From positions 62,001 to 126,000 of the forward strand of contig CAWIXS010000027.1 in NCBI GenBank assembly GCA_963840075.1: a stretch of 64,000 nt of DNA. Direction: 5' to 3'. Source of the DNA: AWTP1-13 sp963840075 (GTDB taxonomy: Bacteria; Pseudomonadota; Alphaproteobacteria; Rhizobiales; Hyphomicrobiaceae). The stretch's first letter is position 1. Every line of letters starts with the position of its first letter. Positions 10,561-21,154 of this stretch are shown in pieces. Both the position numbers and the translations under genes were made by a program. A model generated the notes under the pieces. It saw nothing but the letters and a program-made list of their open reading frames with translations. It was not told where the DNA came from and did not search any database.

Positions 10561-13500
10561 TCAGTCCTCCTCGCCGGTATCGACGGACCACTCGGCGACG
10601 CGGGCGAGATGGGCATAGGCGTCGTAATCGTACTTGAAGCGGGCGCGGCGCACAGCGCGATAGGGCGTCGCCGCGCGATCGAACTCGGCGATCAGGCGCG
10701 CGAGGCCATCACGGGCCGCGGCGGCCAGCGCGCCAGCGTCGGCCTTGAGCACGACCTCCTGCCCGGGCGGCTCGCCGCCCGAGGTCGAGATGTAGCGCAG
10801 CAGCGCCACCTCTCGCGCCGCCACGCCGGCGAAGCCGCCGGCGGCGGCGATGGCGGCCTCCAGCGGCAGCTGCGGCGCCTCCCCCTCCACGGCATGCTTC
10901 GCCAGACCGTCGAGGTTCTGGCCGGACTTGTAGTCGGTGATGACGAGGCCGGGCTTGCCGGATCCTGGCCCAGGTCGATGCGGTCGGCGCGCGCCGTCAG
11001 CGTGAACGGCCCGGCGGGACCTTCGAGCACCAGCTTGCCGCTCGCTTCGGCCACCGTCCGGCCGACGCCGGCGCGCCGGGTGCCCTCCGTCTCGGCGAAC
11101 CAGGCGCCGAAGCGCGCCAGCCGCGCCGCCCAGAAGGCGGCGATGCGCGGATTGCCGATGTAGTCAACGAGCACCACCTCGGCGATCGCCGCCAGCTCGT
11201 CCGCGATATCCTGCGGCAGGCGCTCGGGAAAGCGCTCGGCGAAGCGGCCGAGCGCCTCGTGCACGATCTGGCCGCGCAGCGCAGGACCCGGGCGCTCGCC
11301 CAGCCTGGGCAGCGGCTCCAGCTTCAGGATGTGGCGGGCGAACAGCCCATAGGGGTTGGCGATCCACTGCTCGACGTGGGTGACGCTGAGCTGGCGCGGC
11401 CGCGCGGCCACGGGTGGCCTCGGCTCGGGCGCGCGCACCGGCTGCGTCCTGCCGTCGACAGCACTGCGCGCGCGCGCCCAGGCGAGCCAGGGCTGCTCGC
11501 CGTCGAGCGACAGGCCCATCCCCTGCACCAGGGCCTGCAGGCGCAGGAGCCAGCGCGAGGGCACCGTGGGCGCCCCATCCACCTTGGCCGCGCGCGTCAG
11601 CACCACGCGCGCTGCACCGAGCTGGGAGGCGAAATCCAGCGCTGCCTCGCCGATGCGCTCCTCGGGCGCCGGCAGGCCGAGGGCCTGCCGCATCGGCCGG
11701 TTGAGCCACGGCCCGGGGTCGGCGGCCTGCGGCCAGGTGCCCTCGTTGAGCGAGCCCAGGATCACCACGTCGGGCTGTTGCAGCCGGGCGTCGAAGGGGG
11801 CGCAGATGGAGAGGCGCGGATGGGCGGAGCCGCGCGGACGGATGCTCTTCTCCGCGACCAGGGCCCGATAGAAATCGCAGTAGTCGGCCGCCGCGATCTC
11901 CGGGGCCGGCAGGCCCACGTCGAGCAGGCTCGCGAAGAAGGCGGTTGCCCATTCGCCGGCCTCGCCCTGGCGCAGCGCGCTGCCGTCATCCTTCTCGCTC
12001 GCCCGCGCCAGAGCCTGGGTGGTGGCGTAGTGCGCGCCTGCAAGCGCATGCAGGCTGGCGGGCCTCGCCGACGCGAACGCCTCGGTCAGCGGCTGGAACG
12101 CACGACAGAGGCGCTGCACCAGGTCGCGCGCCGCCCGCCAATCCGCGCCGCCGAGGCGGCGCACGGCGGAGTGCCGCCAGGACTGCACCCGCGCCCGCTC
12201 CAGCGCAGACTCGATGCCGTCGAGCCCCTTGCCCAGATAGGGCGCGCGGAAGCAGGCGAGCTCCAGGGCGTCCCTGGCGCTGCGCATGGCGTCGGCGCCC
12301 ATGCCGAGGCGGCACAGCGGATGCTTCAGGAGCGACATCAGGGTGATGGGCTCGAGCTGCTTGTGTGCCGCCGTGGCCACCAGCTCCAGGAATGCTCCCG
12401 GCCCCGTCATGGCGAACGGCTCGCCGCCCTCATCGTCGATGGTGAGGCCCCACACCGCGAGCCGCGCGCAGACCCGGCGGGCCAGCGTGCGGTCCGGCGA
12501 TATGAGCATCGCCGTCCTGCCGGGGGTCTCAACGACCTCGCGCAGGACGAGCGCGATGACCTCGGCCTCCTCCTCGGCCGTGGCGGCCTCGATGGCGGTG
12601 ACGCCGGTCAGGGCGGCGGCCATCTCCGCCTTGCTGGCGGTCGCGGCGAAGCGATGCCACAGGTCGGTCGTGCCGGCCGGCCGCATGGTCTCGCACGTCA
12701 GCGCCCAGCGTGCGCGCTGCGCGGGCGGCCGCCGCGTGTCGCCCAGCGGCTCGAAGTCGCGGCGCGACAGCCGCAGGGCGTCGATCAGCTTCTTCAGGCC
12801 GAGCTGCGGGTGCCCGGGGTGATCGCCGATCGCGGCCCAGCTCCTCTCGTCCAGGCTGTGGTCCAGCGCCGGCAGGACCAGGGCGCCATTGGGCCGGGCG
12901 ACCACCGCCTCGATCAGGGCGGTGGCGGCGGCATCGGCCTCGGTGACGCCGGCCACGATCACCGGCGCGCTGCCGGCATCGGCCTCCAAGCCGCTCGATC
13001 TCGGCGCGCAGCAGCCGCCGGCGGCGCTCCACGGGCGACAGCAGATTGCGCTCCGCCAGGTGTGCCGGCCAGAACTGCATGACGATCTGGAGGAACTCCA
13101 GCGTGCGCGACCAGTGCTCGGAGTATTCCTCGGGCACCAGCTCGCCGAGCCGCGCGAGATCGATGCCTTCGGTCTCGAGCATGTCGATGAGGCGCGCGAG
13201 CTCCCTGGCCAGCCGCACGGCCTGCGCCGGGCTACGGGCGCCCGTCGCCGCGAACGGCAGCAGGCCCTCGCCACGCGCCCCGCCGCGCCGCTGCGCCTCG
13301 GCCCATCTCAGCACCAGCGCCGTGAGGGCCAGCTGGCGCTCGAGCTCGCCGATCGCCGCCGGCAGGTCGCCGCCGGCGTTGGCGCCGATCGCTCTCCGCG
13401 CTGGAGATCAGGTCGAGGTCCTCGTTGCCCTCGCCGATCAGCTTGATCCTCGGCAGCAGCAGGGCCTCACCCTTCGCTACGTGCAGAAACGCCTCCTGCA

Positions 13501-13717
13501 ATGCGCGGGTCGCGCGCCGCGATGGCAGATAGAGGGTGATGTCGGCGAGCTGCAGCGGGTCTGGACGAGCGCCGCCGGGCGTGGGCAGGTCGCCGGCCAG
13601 GAGCGCTTCCGCCAGGGCCGCCAGAAACGGCCGCCCCGGGTCGACGGTGTAGACGTGCCGCCCCGCGGCGGCCGGCCGCTCGAGCGGCTGCGCGGGCCTG
13701 CTAGCCGACAGCAGCAA
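10561..13717 (-). CDS. addB: AddB subunit of the double-strand-break repair complex, three frameshifts
   Basis: AddB is the inactivated-helicase/nuclease partner of AddA. The order is recognisable: VYTVDPGRPFLAALAEALL and LADITLYLPSRRATRAL at the N-terminus, RLIDMLETEGIDLARLGELVPEEYSEHW, LVLPALDHSLDERSW, WLNRPMRQALGLPAPEERIG, a C-terminal RQLSVTHVEQWIANPYGLFARHIL, and the nuclease motif ITDYKSGQN. Reading frame changes occur near 13389, 12988 and 10960; the last falls at the nuclease motif itself. All three look like one-base events with good coding on both sides, so error is likelier than decay. The first codon assigned is TTG 13717, overlapping the upstream nucleotidyltransferase by 17 bases; this start is uncertain. 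Confidence 0.88.
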
Positions 13718-14429
13718 GGGTCAGCCGCCGCTCGGCTTGGGCCAACGCATCGCCATTACCCACGTGCATCCAGGTTCCCTCCATGCGCAGCCCGAAAGCG
13801 CGCCCCGCAGCAATGGCCTTGTCCCACACCACGTTCAGCGAGAACGCCCCCTCGGGGCTGCCATCAAACAGTCTGGCATGCGCCACCGAAACGCCGGTGA
13901 ACGCGAACGGCACCATCTCCTGCTCGGCGCGACGCCGGCGAATGCGCCCGTCCGCGCCGAAGGCGAAATCGCCCCGGCCCTGGTAGCCCAGGCTCTGCGA
14001 GGCCAGCGCCAGAAGCAAGAGGCAGTCCATGCGCGCATCCTCCCACGCCTCGATGAGGCGGCCGAGGTTCGACCCCACGCCTTCGATCCAGACCGAGTCG
14101 CTGTTGTGAATCAAGAACGGACCCGCACCCAGCCGTGGAAGCGCCTTCCTCACACCCCCGCCGGTGTCGAGCAGCTTCCCGCGCTCGTCGGATATCTCGA
14201 GCCTCGGCGCGCACCGCCCCTCGAGGTGCGCCTCGATCAGGTCGGCCTTGTGGTGCACGTTGACGACGACGCGCTCGGTGCCGGCCTCGGCGTGACGGTC
14301 GAGCACGTGGTCGATGAGCGCCTTGCCCCGCAGCGGCACGAGGGGCTTGGGCAGGGCGCTGTTGGCGGAGGCCATGCGCGTGCCGAGGCCGGCAGCGAGC
14401 ACCATCGCGGTCGTCATCTTTCCGGCCAT
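13701..14429 (-). CDS. murU: Nucleotidyltransferase, MurU-like (N-acetylmuramate 1-phosphate uridylyltransferase family)
   Basis: The product (242 residues) has the sugar-nucleotidyltransferase signature MVLAAGLGTRMxxxxxxLPKPLVPLRGK at its start, the ISDERGKLLDTGGGVRKALP block, and IHNSDSVW with the metal-binding Asp. In Hyphomicrobiales and pseudomonads, MurU (UDP-MurNAc forming) is encoded beside the kinase AmgK and lets the cell recycle muramic acid without de novo MurA, and here the adjacent gene encodes an AmgK domain. A mannose-1-phosphate guanylyltransferase role cannot be excluded from sequence alone. ATG 14429 (MAGKMTTAMVLAAG) or ATG 14417 may be the start. It lies 25 bases downstream of tsaE-amgK and overlaps addB. 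Confidence 0.85.
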   Translation of the reverse strand: MAGKMTTAMVLAAGLGTRMASANSALPKPLVPLRGKALIDHVLDRHAEAGTERVVVNVHHKADLIEAHLEGRCAPRLEISDERGKLLDTGGGVRKALPRLGAGPFLIHNSDSVWIEGVGSNLGRLIEAWEDARMDCLLLLALASQSLGYQGRGDFAFGADGRIRRRRAEQEMVPFAFTGVSVAHARLFDGSPEGAFSLNVVWDKAIAAGRAFGLRMEGTWMHVGNGDALAQAERRLTLAAVG

Positions 14430-14453
14430 GCGTCCCCGTCTCCCCCTGCACAT

Positions 14454-15986
14454 TCAGGGCAGAATGCTCCGACTTCGCACTGGCGCAGGAAAGTGCCGCT
14501 CGTACCAGTCGGCGAGTGGCGCCAGCGTGACAGCCCGCAGGTTGCGCGCCAGATATCCCCAGGTGCGCGGCATGTGCTGCAGGTAGTGGGGCTTGCCGTC
14601 CCGCCGCAGCAGGCGGGCCCACAGGCCGAGCAGCCGCGTGTTGCGCTGCGCGCCGAAGTCGGCGTAGGCCTCGGCGAACCGGGCCCGGTCGAACGCCGGC
14701 TCGCGCGCTGCGACCTCCTCGCAGTAGTAGGTGAGGAGCTCGCGCTCCAGCTCCTCCGGCACGTCCACTCTCGCATCCTGCAGCAGCGATACGAGATCGA
14801 ACGCGAAATGCTCGTTGAGCGCATCCTGAAAGTCGAGAATGCCGACCCTGGCTGCGCCCCGGCGCGCAGGCAGCCAGATCAGGTTCGGCGAATGGAAGTC
14901 GCGCAGAAACCAGCCGCCCGGCAGGGCCAGCAGGCGGTCGAGGACCGGCCGCCAGACCTCGCGGAACTCTGCGCGGATGGCCGGTGGCGCCGGCTCTCCC
15001 TTCAACTCGGGCCACAGCCAGTCGAGCAGCAGCTCGACCTCGATCTCGAAGGCGGCGCGGTCCCGCCGCGGCAGGCTGTAGCTGGTGCCGCCGGGCAGCG
15101 GGAAGGTCCGCGGCACCGGAACGCGGCGCAGCTCGAGCAGCGCGTCGACGGCCGCGCGCCACATCGGGGCCTGCGAGGTGCCGGCGGCAAGCTCGGAGCC
15201 GAGCAGGCGGTCTCCCAAATCCTCCACCAGCAGAAGGCCCTTGTCGAGCTCGGCGGCAACGACGCCGGGCGCGCTGAGACCCGCGTCTCGGAGCACCGCG
15301 CCGATGGCAACGAACGGCCGCACCATGTCCTCGGCCAGGCACGCAATCCGGCTGTAGGACTTGCCGTCGCGGATCGGGGGGCCGTCGGGCTGCTGCGGCG
15401 CATCCATCAGGAGCACGCTGCGGCCGTCCCGGCTGAGCCGCGCATAGCTGCGGGTGGAGGCATCGCCTTGCAGATAGGCGATGCGGGCGGCAGCCCACGC
15501 GGGATGGGCGTCGAGAAACGCCATCACCTCCCCGACCCTGGCGACGCGGGGCGCCGCTTCACCCAGCCCGCGTACCGTCACCAGCCGGGTATTCGGGCTT
15601 GCCGCCTCGGCGAAGCAGATGTCGATGCGGCTCGCGGGCAGCAGTGCCGCTGCGCGCTCCGGCCACTCGACGATGACGGCCCCGTCGCTCGCCGCCTCCT
15701 CGAAGCCCAGCTCGGCGGCCTCCTCCGCACCCGACAGGCGATAGAAATCGAAATGCGAGAGCGTCAGACGCGGCGTTGCATAGGTCTGGTGCAGCGAGAA
15801 CGTCGGGCTCGGCACCTCGGCCCCGTCGGTGCGCATCAGCGCGCCGATCAACGCACGCGCCAGTGTGGTCTTGCCGGCGCCGAGCTCGCCGCTGAGCGCG
15901 ATCACGTCGCCGCGGCGGATCTTGAACGCCAGCAGCTCTGCGAGCCGCACGCTCCCGGCCTCGTCGAGCTCTCGCGTCCACTGCAT
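14454..15986 (-). CDS. tsaE-amgK: Fused TsaE (t6A ATPase) and AmgK-like sugar kinase
   Basis: The 510-residue protein has two domains. Residues 1-~155 are TsaE, the ATPase that resets the TsaBD complex making N6-threonylcarbamoyladenosine in tRNA: Walker A GELGAGKTT at 33-41, the SPTFSLHQTY segment at 60-69, HFDFYRL at 78-83 and VEWPE at 106-110. Residues ~165-510 are an aminoglycoside-phosphotransferase-type kinase: GDASTRSYARL at 174, the catalytic loop FLRDFHSPNL with Asp363 and Asn368, and ILDFQDA with metal-binding Asp385. By family knowledge this is AmgK, the anomeric MurNAc/GlcNAc kinase that feeds MurU, encoded next. The fusion is found elsewhere in the order. It is intact, with no frame break. 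Confidence 0.9.
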   Translation of the reverse strand: MQWTRELDEAGSVRLAELLAFKIRRGDVIALSGELGAGKTTLARALIGALMRTDGAEVPSPTFSLHQTYATPRLTLSHFDFYRLSGAEEAAELGFEEAASDGAVIVEWPERAAALLPASRIDICFAEAASPNTRLVTVRGLGEAAPRVARVGEVMAFLDAHPAWAAARIAYLQGDASTRSYARLSRDGRSVLLMDAPQQPDGPPIRDGKSYSRIACLAEDMVRPFVAIGAVLRDAGLSAPGVVAAELDKGLLLVEDLGDRLLGSELAAGTSQAPMWRAAVDALLELRRVPVPRTFPLPGGTSYSLPRRDRAAFEIEVELLLDWLWPELKGEPAPPAIRAEFREVWRPVLDRLLALPGGWFLRDFHSPNLIWLPARRGAARVGILDFQDALNEHFAFDLVSLLQDARVDVPEELERELLTYYCEEVAAREPAFDRARFAEAYADFGAQRNTRLLGLWARLLRRDGKPHYLQHMPRTWGYLARNLRAVTLAPLADWYERHFPAPVRSRSILP

Positions 15987-15989
15987 GGG

Positions 15990-18498
15990 CTATACGTGCG
16001 CCGGGGCCGGCTCTACGGGAACCGGGGCGGGCTCGGCGATGCCGTTCTCGGGGAAATGCACGGTGACGCGCGTCCCGCGGCCGGGCTCGGACTCCAGCGC
16101 CATGACGCCGCCGTGCAGCTCAACGAGGCTCTTGACGATGGACAGACCGAGGCCTGCGCCGCGGTGCTTGGAGCCCTGGCTGCGGCTCTCGAACCGCTCG
16201 AACACCCGGCGCTGCTCCTCCTTGGGAATCCCCACGCCCCGATCCTGCACCGCAAAGGCGATCATTCCCGCCTCCCGCCAGACGCTCACGCTGATGCTGT
16301 CGCCCGGCTTGGAGAACCCTATCGCATTGGTGAGGAGGTTGTAGAGCACCTGCCGCACGCGGGCTTCATCGGCGATGAACTCCTGCGCATCGTCGGCAAT
16401 GCGGATGTCCAGATTGAGGCGCGCGCGCGTGACCTGGTCGCGCACGCCGAGCGCTGCCGCGTCGACGATGCTCGCCACCTTGACCGGGGCGAGCTTCAGC
16501 TCCAGCGCACCGGCGTCGATGATGATGAGGTCGAGGATGTCGTCGATGATGGCCAGCAGCATTCTGGAGGATGCCAGGATGTCGTTCAGATAGTCGCGCT
16601 GCTTGGGGCTCAGATCCCCGGTCGGCGGCTCCAGCATGAGCTCGCTGAAGCCGATGATGTTGGTGAGCGGCGTCCTGAGCTCGTAGGAGACGTGGCGCAT
16701 GAACTGGCTCTTCAGGCGGTCGGCGAGGACGAGAGCCTCGTTGCGCTCGATCAGCGCGCGCTCGTAGCGCTTGGAATCGGTCACGTCCACGAAGGTAATG
16801 AGCGTCGCCCCGTCGGGAAGCGGCGTCACCACGAAATCGACGACGCACTGGTCCATCCGCGTCATCTGGCCCTGGATCGGCTGGCGCCGGTCGGAGATGC
16901 CGGTGACGGCGTTGCCGATGCGCGCCCAGGTGCCGCGGTCCTCGTAGAGCTTGCGGCACTGGGCGATGATCTCGTCGATGTGCGGCCCCTCGTTCAGCGT
17001 GCTGCGCGACAGGCGCCAGATCTGCGCCAGCGCCGAGTTGTGCAGCTTCAGGCGGCCGTCGGGCTCGAACACCGCCACGCCTTCCTTGAGGCCATCCAGC
17101 GTCTCGCGCTGGGCATCGATGAGGGCGTTGTAGCGGCTCTCCAGCGCGATCCGCTCGGTCACGTCGTCGTAGAGGTAGGTGACGCCGCCGTCGGGGCGCT
17201 GCGCCGACGAAACGTGAATGGTGCGCCCGTCGAGCAGATGCCACCAGTCCTCGTACTCGGTGCCGGTCTTGTAGCCGGAGAGGATCTTGGCCTTCCAGTC
17301 ACGGTAGCTGACCTCGACCTCGGGCAGGCGCGACAGCTCGCGCAGGCGGTCCAGCACCTGGGCGTCGCTGGGCTTCGACGACCAGCCAGTCGGCATCGAG
17401 CGACCACAGCTTGCGGTAGGCCTCGTTGTAGAAGGCGAGGCGCTGATCGGGGCCGAAGATCGCCACCGCGGTGGCGACGCGGTCGAGCGTGCGCTCGTAG
17501 GCGGCGACGTGGCGGGAAAGCTCGCCCTGGGCCGACTCGATGGCGGCGACATCGATGGCGGCGCCGGCGGTCGCGCCGTCCAGCGACAGCACCACCACAT
17601 CGTGGGCCTTGCGCGAGCCGGCGCTGATGATGTGCGCGCGCTCGCGGTAAGGGATGCCCTTCGTCAAGGCGCGCTTTGCGCGCTGGCGCTGGCGCATCTC
17701 GAGCAGCTCGATCTGGCGCTCGCGCACCTCCACGTCGTCGTTGGCCTCCACGGCCCTGACATAGGCCTCGTTGACCCACTCGATGCGGCCGTCCTCGCGG
17801 CGGAACCACACGGGCATGGGCAACGCATCGAACAGCGCCCTGGCGGACTGCGCGCTGCGCACCAGCATGCGATGCTGGTCGAGAATCCGGGAGAGGTCGC
17901 GCTTGCGCCCGGTGACCTCGCGCAGCCGCAGGATCGCCCGGCCGCCGGTCGCACGCCCGTCCGCCTCCACATAGCCGCCCGCGGCGGTCTTGAGCAGCTG
18001 GCTGAACGGCCGGCCGTCGGCGAACAGCGCATCGAGCCCCGCCTTCAGCGCCTGCGACGACGACGTGTCGAGCCACGCCCCGAAGCGCAGGAGATCGGAG
18101 TGGCGGGCGGGCAGGCCGGCAATGCCGGCGAGCGTGTGCATCATGACGCGCACGCCCTGGCCCTGCTCCCAGAGCACCAGCGCCTGCGGCTCGGCCTTGA
18201 TGATCGACTCCGCGGTGAGCAGGTTGCGGCGCAGCTCGGCGAGCTCGTCGCGCGGATGGCGCCACCGGCCGTCGCGGCGCAGGAGCGCCATCACGCTCAT
18301 GGCCGCGGCGAGCAGGGTGCCGCCTGCCGCGGCGCTGAGCACCAGGATCAGGGTCGAACGCCACTCTGGAGGTGCCGCCGCAGCGCCATGGGCCACGGCT
18401 ATCGCCAGGGCGACAACGACCAGCGAGCTGGCAAGGAGGAGCAATGCCAGCTCTGCGCGCGGCCTGCGAAGGCTGCCGTTGGCGCCTGCCACCCACAT
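15990..18498 (-). CDS. divL: DivL-type cell-cycle regulator (histidine-kinase fold with Tyr in the H-box), one frameshift
   Basis: The N-terminus carries two hydrophobic helices (LALLLLASSLVVVALAIAV and a LILVLSAAAGG segment), then several PAS-like domains (for example VAIFGPDQRLAFYNEAYRKLW and VAVFEPDGRLKLHNSALAQIW), a dimerisation helix reading HVSYELRTPLTNIIGF, and a HATPase_c domain with VLYNLLTNAIGFS, DRGVGIPKEE and RGAGLGLSIVKSLVE. The normal SHELRTP is SYELRTP, so the phospho-acceptor His is Tyr, the hallmark of DivL, which in Caulobacter controls the CckA-CtrA pathway. The frame changes near 17384 inside a PAS domain. ATG 18498 is preferred; a TTG at 18600 would add 34 residues. It is upstream of tsaE-amgK, as in related genomes. 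Confidence 0.9.
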
Positions 18499-18603
18499 GA
18501 GTGCCGATCGACCCGATGTCGGCTCGACGCCCGGCCGGCTGAGCGGTACATGTTCCGGTGAAGCGTGCGAGACCGTTGCTGCCCATTTACGAATCAGCAA
18601 CCA

Positions 18604-19145
18604 TTATGTGCAGCTTCGCCCGGTCTGGCCAGCGCGTGAAAGACACAATCGGCTGCGTCGCGTGCCCGACTGGAGCAAGTCCTTCGTCCTCTCCAGCTCT
18701 CCCGACAACGCCGCAAGCCCGGCCTTGCGCAGGTTGCCAAGGTAACCTCTCGACGGAGACCTCGGGGCTTTCAATCTGCCCCTGCAACGTCGGGCGCACT
18801 CCAGGAAGGGCAGCTCGTTCAACTGTCGCTGGTGGGCCAAGAATGTGCCGGGATGCCGGGCTTCCAATCCGTGCGGGTCCAGAGCTTCTGACGGAAAGTG
18901 CCTCGTATTGAAGGTCACGATGACGTCGGCTTTGGCGGCAATCGCGGCTGCAAGGACGTGCCGATCGTCGGCATCCGGCAACACCAGGCCGTCAATGTGG
19001 GCTTCGTAGCCCGCGACGATCGCATCGCTGATGGCGCATTCATCGCATTGCGCCGTCTTCGTATGGCGCGCCGGCCGAGGTCCGGCCGGTTCCTGATCAG
19101 ATTTCTTTCCCACTCAGCGTGGATTTGCTCCGCCAGCCTGGCAGG
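18604..19145 (-). pseudogene. Degraded PIN-domain (VapC-like) gene
   Basis: Two pieces in different frames make up most of a PIN-domain protein. The first, ARLAEQIHAEWERNLIRNRP, is read in the frame that runs on from ahcY. The second, GYEAHIDGLVLPDADDRHVL..AKADVIVTFNTRHFP, carries the PIN acidic residues (PDADDRH) and the TFNTRHF strand, then a C-terminal helical tail. The usual first ~35 residues with the leading catalytic Asp are absent; the fragment instead abuts the end of ahcY. Loss of the N-terminus plus a frame break suggests a true remnant, unlike the single-base breaks in the core genes. No antitoxin gene is visible next to it. Confidence 0.65.
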
Positions 19146-19180
19146 CGGGGCCGAACAGCCAGCCGACGCAGAGGGGGAAA

Positions 19181-20586
19181 TCAATACCGGTAGTGGTCCG
19201 GCTTGATAGGGGCCGGCCTGGGATACGCCGATGTAGGAGGCCTGCTGCTCGCTCAGCTTGGTCAGCCTGACGCCGATCTTTTCCAGATGCAGGCGCGCCA
19301 CTTTCTCGTCGAGGTGCTTGGGCAGCGTGTACACCTTCCGCTCGTACTTGCCGGGGTTGGTCCACAGCTCGATCTGCGCCAGCATCTGGTTGGTGAACGA
19401 GGACGACATCACGAAGCTCGGATGCCCCATGGCGTTGCCGAGGTTCACGAGGCGGCCTTCCGACAACAGGATGATGCGCTTGCCGTCGGGGAACTCGATC
19501 TCGTCCACCTGCGGCTTGACATTGCTCCACTTGTAGTTGCGCAAGCCCGCGACCTGGATCTCCGAATCGAAGTGGCCGATGTTGGCGACGATCGCCCGGT
19601 CCTTCATGGCGCGCATGTGGTCCAGCGTGATCACGTCCACGTTGCCGGTGGCGGTGACGAAGATGTCGGCGCGCGGGGCGGCGTCCTCCATGGTGACGAC
19701 CTCGTAGCCCTCCATCGCCGCCTGCAGCGCGCAGATCGGGTCGACCTCCGACACCAGCACGCGGCAGCCCGCCTGCCGCAGCGAGGCCGCCGAGCCTTTG
19801 CCGACGTCGCCATAGCCCGCAACCATGGCGACCTTGCCGGCCATCATCACGTCGGTGCCGCGGCGGATGCCGTCGACCAGGCTCTCGCGGCAGCCGTAGA
19901 GGTTGTCGAACTTCGACTTGGTGACGCTGTCGTTGACGTTGATGGCCGGCCACAGCAGCGTGCCCTTCTTCTGCATCTCGTAGAGCCGGTGCACGCCGGT
20001 GGTGGTTTCCTCGGTGACGCCGCGGATCGCTCTTGGCGTTAGCCCCGTAGAAGCCCGGCTTGTCCTTCAGGCGCTTCTTGATGGCGGCGAACAGCACCTC
20101 CTCCTCCTCGTTGGTCGCCCCGTCGAGGAACTTGGTGTCGCCGCCCTCGGCGCGGACGCCGAGGTGGATGAGCAAGGTTGCATCACCGCCATCGTCGAGG
20201 ATCATGTTGGGCACGCCGCCGTCGCCCCACTCGAAGATGCGGTGCGTGTAGTCCCAGTAGTCCTGAAGCGACTCGCCCTTGACGGCGAACACCGGCGTGC
20301 CGCCGGCAGCCACCGCGGCGGCCGCGTGGTCCTGGGTCGAGTAGATGTTGCAGGAGGCCCAGCGCACCTCCGCTCCCAGCGCCCGCAGGGTCTCGATCAG
20401 CACGGCGGTCTGGATGGTCATATGCAGCGAGCCGGCGACGCGCGCGCCCTTCAGGGGCTGCTGCGCGGCAAACTCCTTGCGGGTCGCCATCAGCCCCGGC
20501 ATCTCGGTCTCGGCGATGGCGAGCTCCTTGCGCCCCCATTCCGCCAGGGCGATATCCTTAACAACATAGTCGTTGCCAGCTGTCAT
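19181..20586 (-). CDS. ahcY: Adenosylhomocysteinase, two frameshifts
   Basis: AhcY hydrolyses S-adenosylhomocysteine to adenosine and homocysteine with bound NAD. From ATG 20586 the product reads DYVVKDIALAEWGRKE, then FAAQQPLKGARVAGSLHMTIQTAVLIETL, and after a break GVTEETTTGVHRLYEM, INVNDSVTKSKFDN, the NAD loop VAGYGDVGKGSA, NIGHFDSEI and LPKHLDEKVARLHL. Two one-base breaks are visible: near 20033, and near 19203 just before the terminal PDHYRY whose TGA is at 19181. The conserved Tyr-ending tail shows where the gene really stops; without the correction the frame runs into the PIN remnant. Total length about 468 residues, normal. A palindromic operator candidate lies about 200 bases upstream. 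Confidence 0.93.
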
Positions 20587-20782
20587 GATGTGTCCTTCGA
20601 GAGTGTCCTTCGGAATCCTTCGAGGGCCCGAGAACCCCTGCTGCAGACCGTTTGCGAGGCCGTAGAGAGCACGCGGCGCTCGAGCCGGGCTTCGGCCCTG
20701 GCCGAGCCGGAGCGTCGCTGCGCGGGCACGTACGGGCTTTTGCGGAAGCTCTATAGCGACCGGATCAGGTCCGCGCAATAAG

Positions 20783-20802
20783 ACATAAAGAAGTCGTTAT
20801 AT
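20783..20802 (-). promoter_or_regulatory. Candidate ArsR-family (SahR/SamR-type) operator upstream of ahcY
   Basis: ACATAAAGAAGTCGTTATAT is an imperfect 20-base palindrome, with 7 of 10 base pairs matching between the half-sites (plus-strand reading). It lies in the only AT-rich patch of the ahcY leader, 197 bases before the start codon. ATAAAGA/TCTTTAT palindromes are known to me as operators of ArsR-type regulators of the S-adenosylmethionine cycle in proteobacteria. The assignment to that regulator class is inference; no regulator gene is in the window. The 20587-20782 leader shows GC-rich stems but no riboswitch consensus I could recognise. Confidence 0.4.
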
Positions 20803-21154
20803 CGCTTGACCACAATTGGAAATTTGTCTGAGCCGGTTTCGCGGGCTCAACCGGGGGAACGCAGTCCCGAAGGATCGGGCCCCATCCTGGCAGACCGCGC
20901 GGCCGGCCGCCGGGGAGTAAAGCGCATTTTGTGCTTGGCTCAGAATCGCAATCGTCCTACATGCACCCGGCGACGACCTGTGTGACGTGGCCCACGCGAT
21001 ACGGCTCAACCTCACAGGCGCGCAATCGGAACAGCGGAACCATGAGCACGGACCGACCTAGTCGATCATCGCTGCCGTCGCGCGGCTGAGGTAGCCTGAG
21101 GCACTGCAGGCTCCCGGGCGCCGCGGCGGCGGCCAGAATTGCAGGGAGCTTGAC
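20803..21154. other. Gene-free spacer between divergent ahcY and corA
   Basis: About 350 bases, noticeably less GC-rich near 20803-20830 where an ahcY promoter would lie. A GGGAGCTTGAC ribosome-binding context for corA closes it. No RNA gene or repeat recognised. Confidence 0.4.

Noticed and set aside
13737..17627. A 1296-codon open frame on the plus strand opposite murU, tsaE-amgK and divL
   Set aside because: No protein-like motif along its length; the opposite strand holds three recognisable genes.
20587..20782. A riboswitch in the ahcY leader
   Set aside because: The leader has GC-rich stems but no SAH, SAM-II or SAM-SAH riboswitch consensus that I could recognise.
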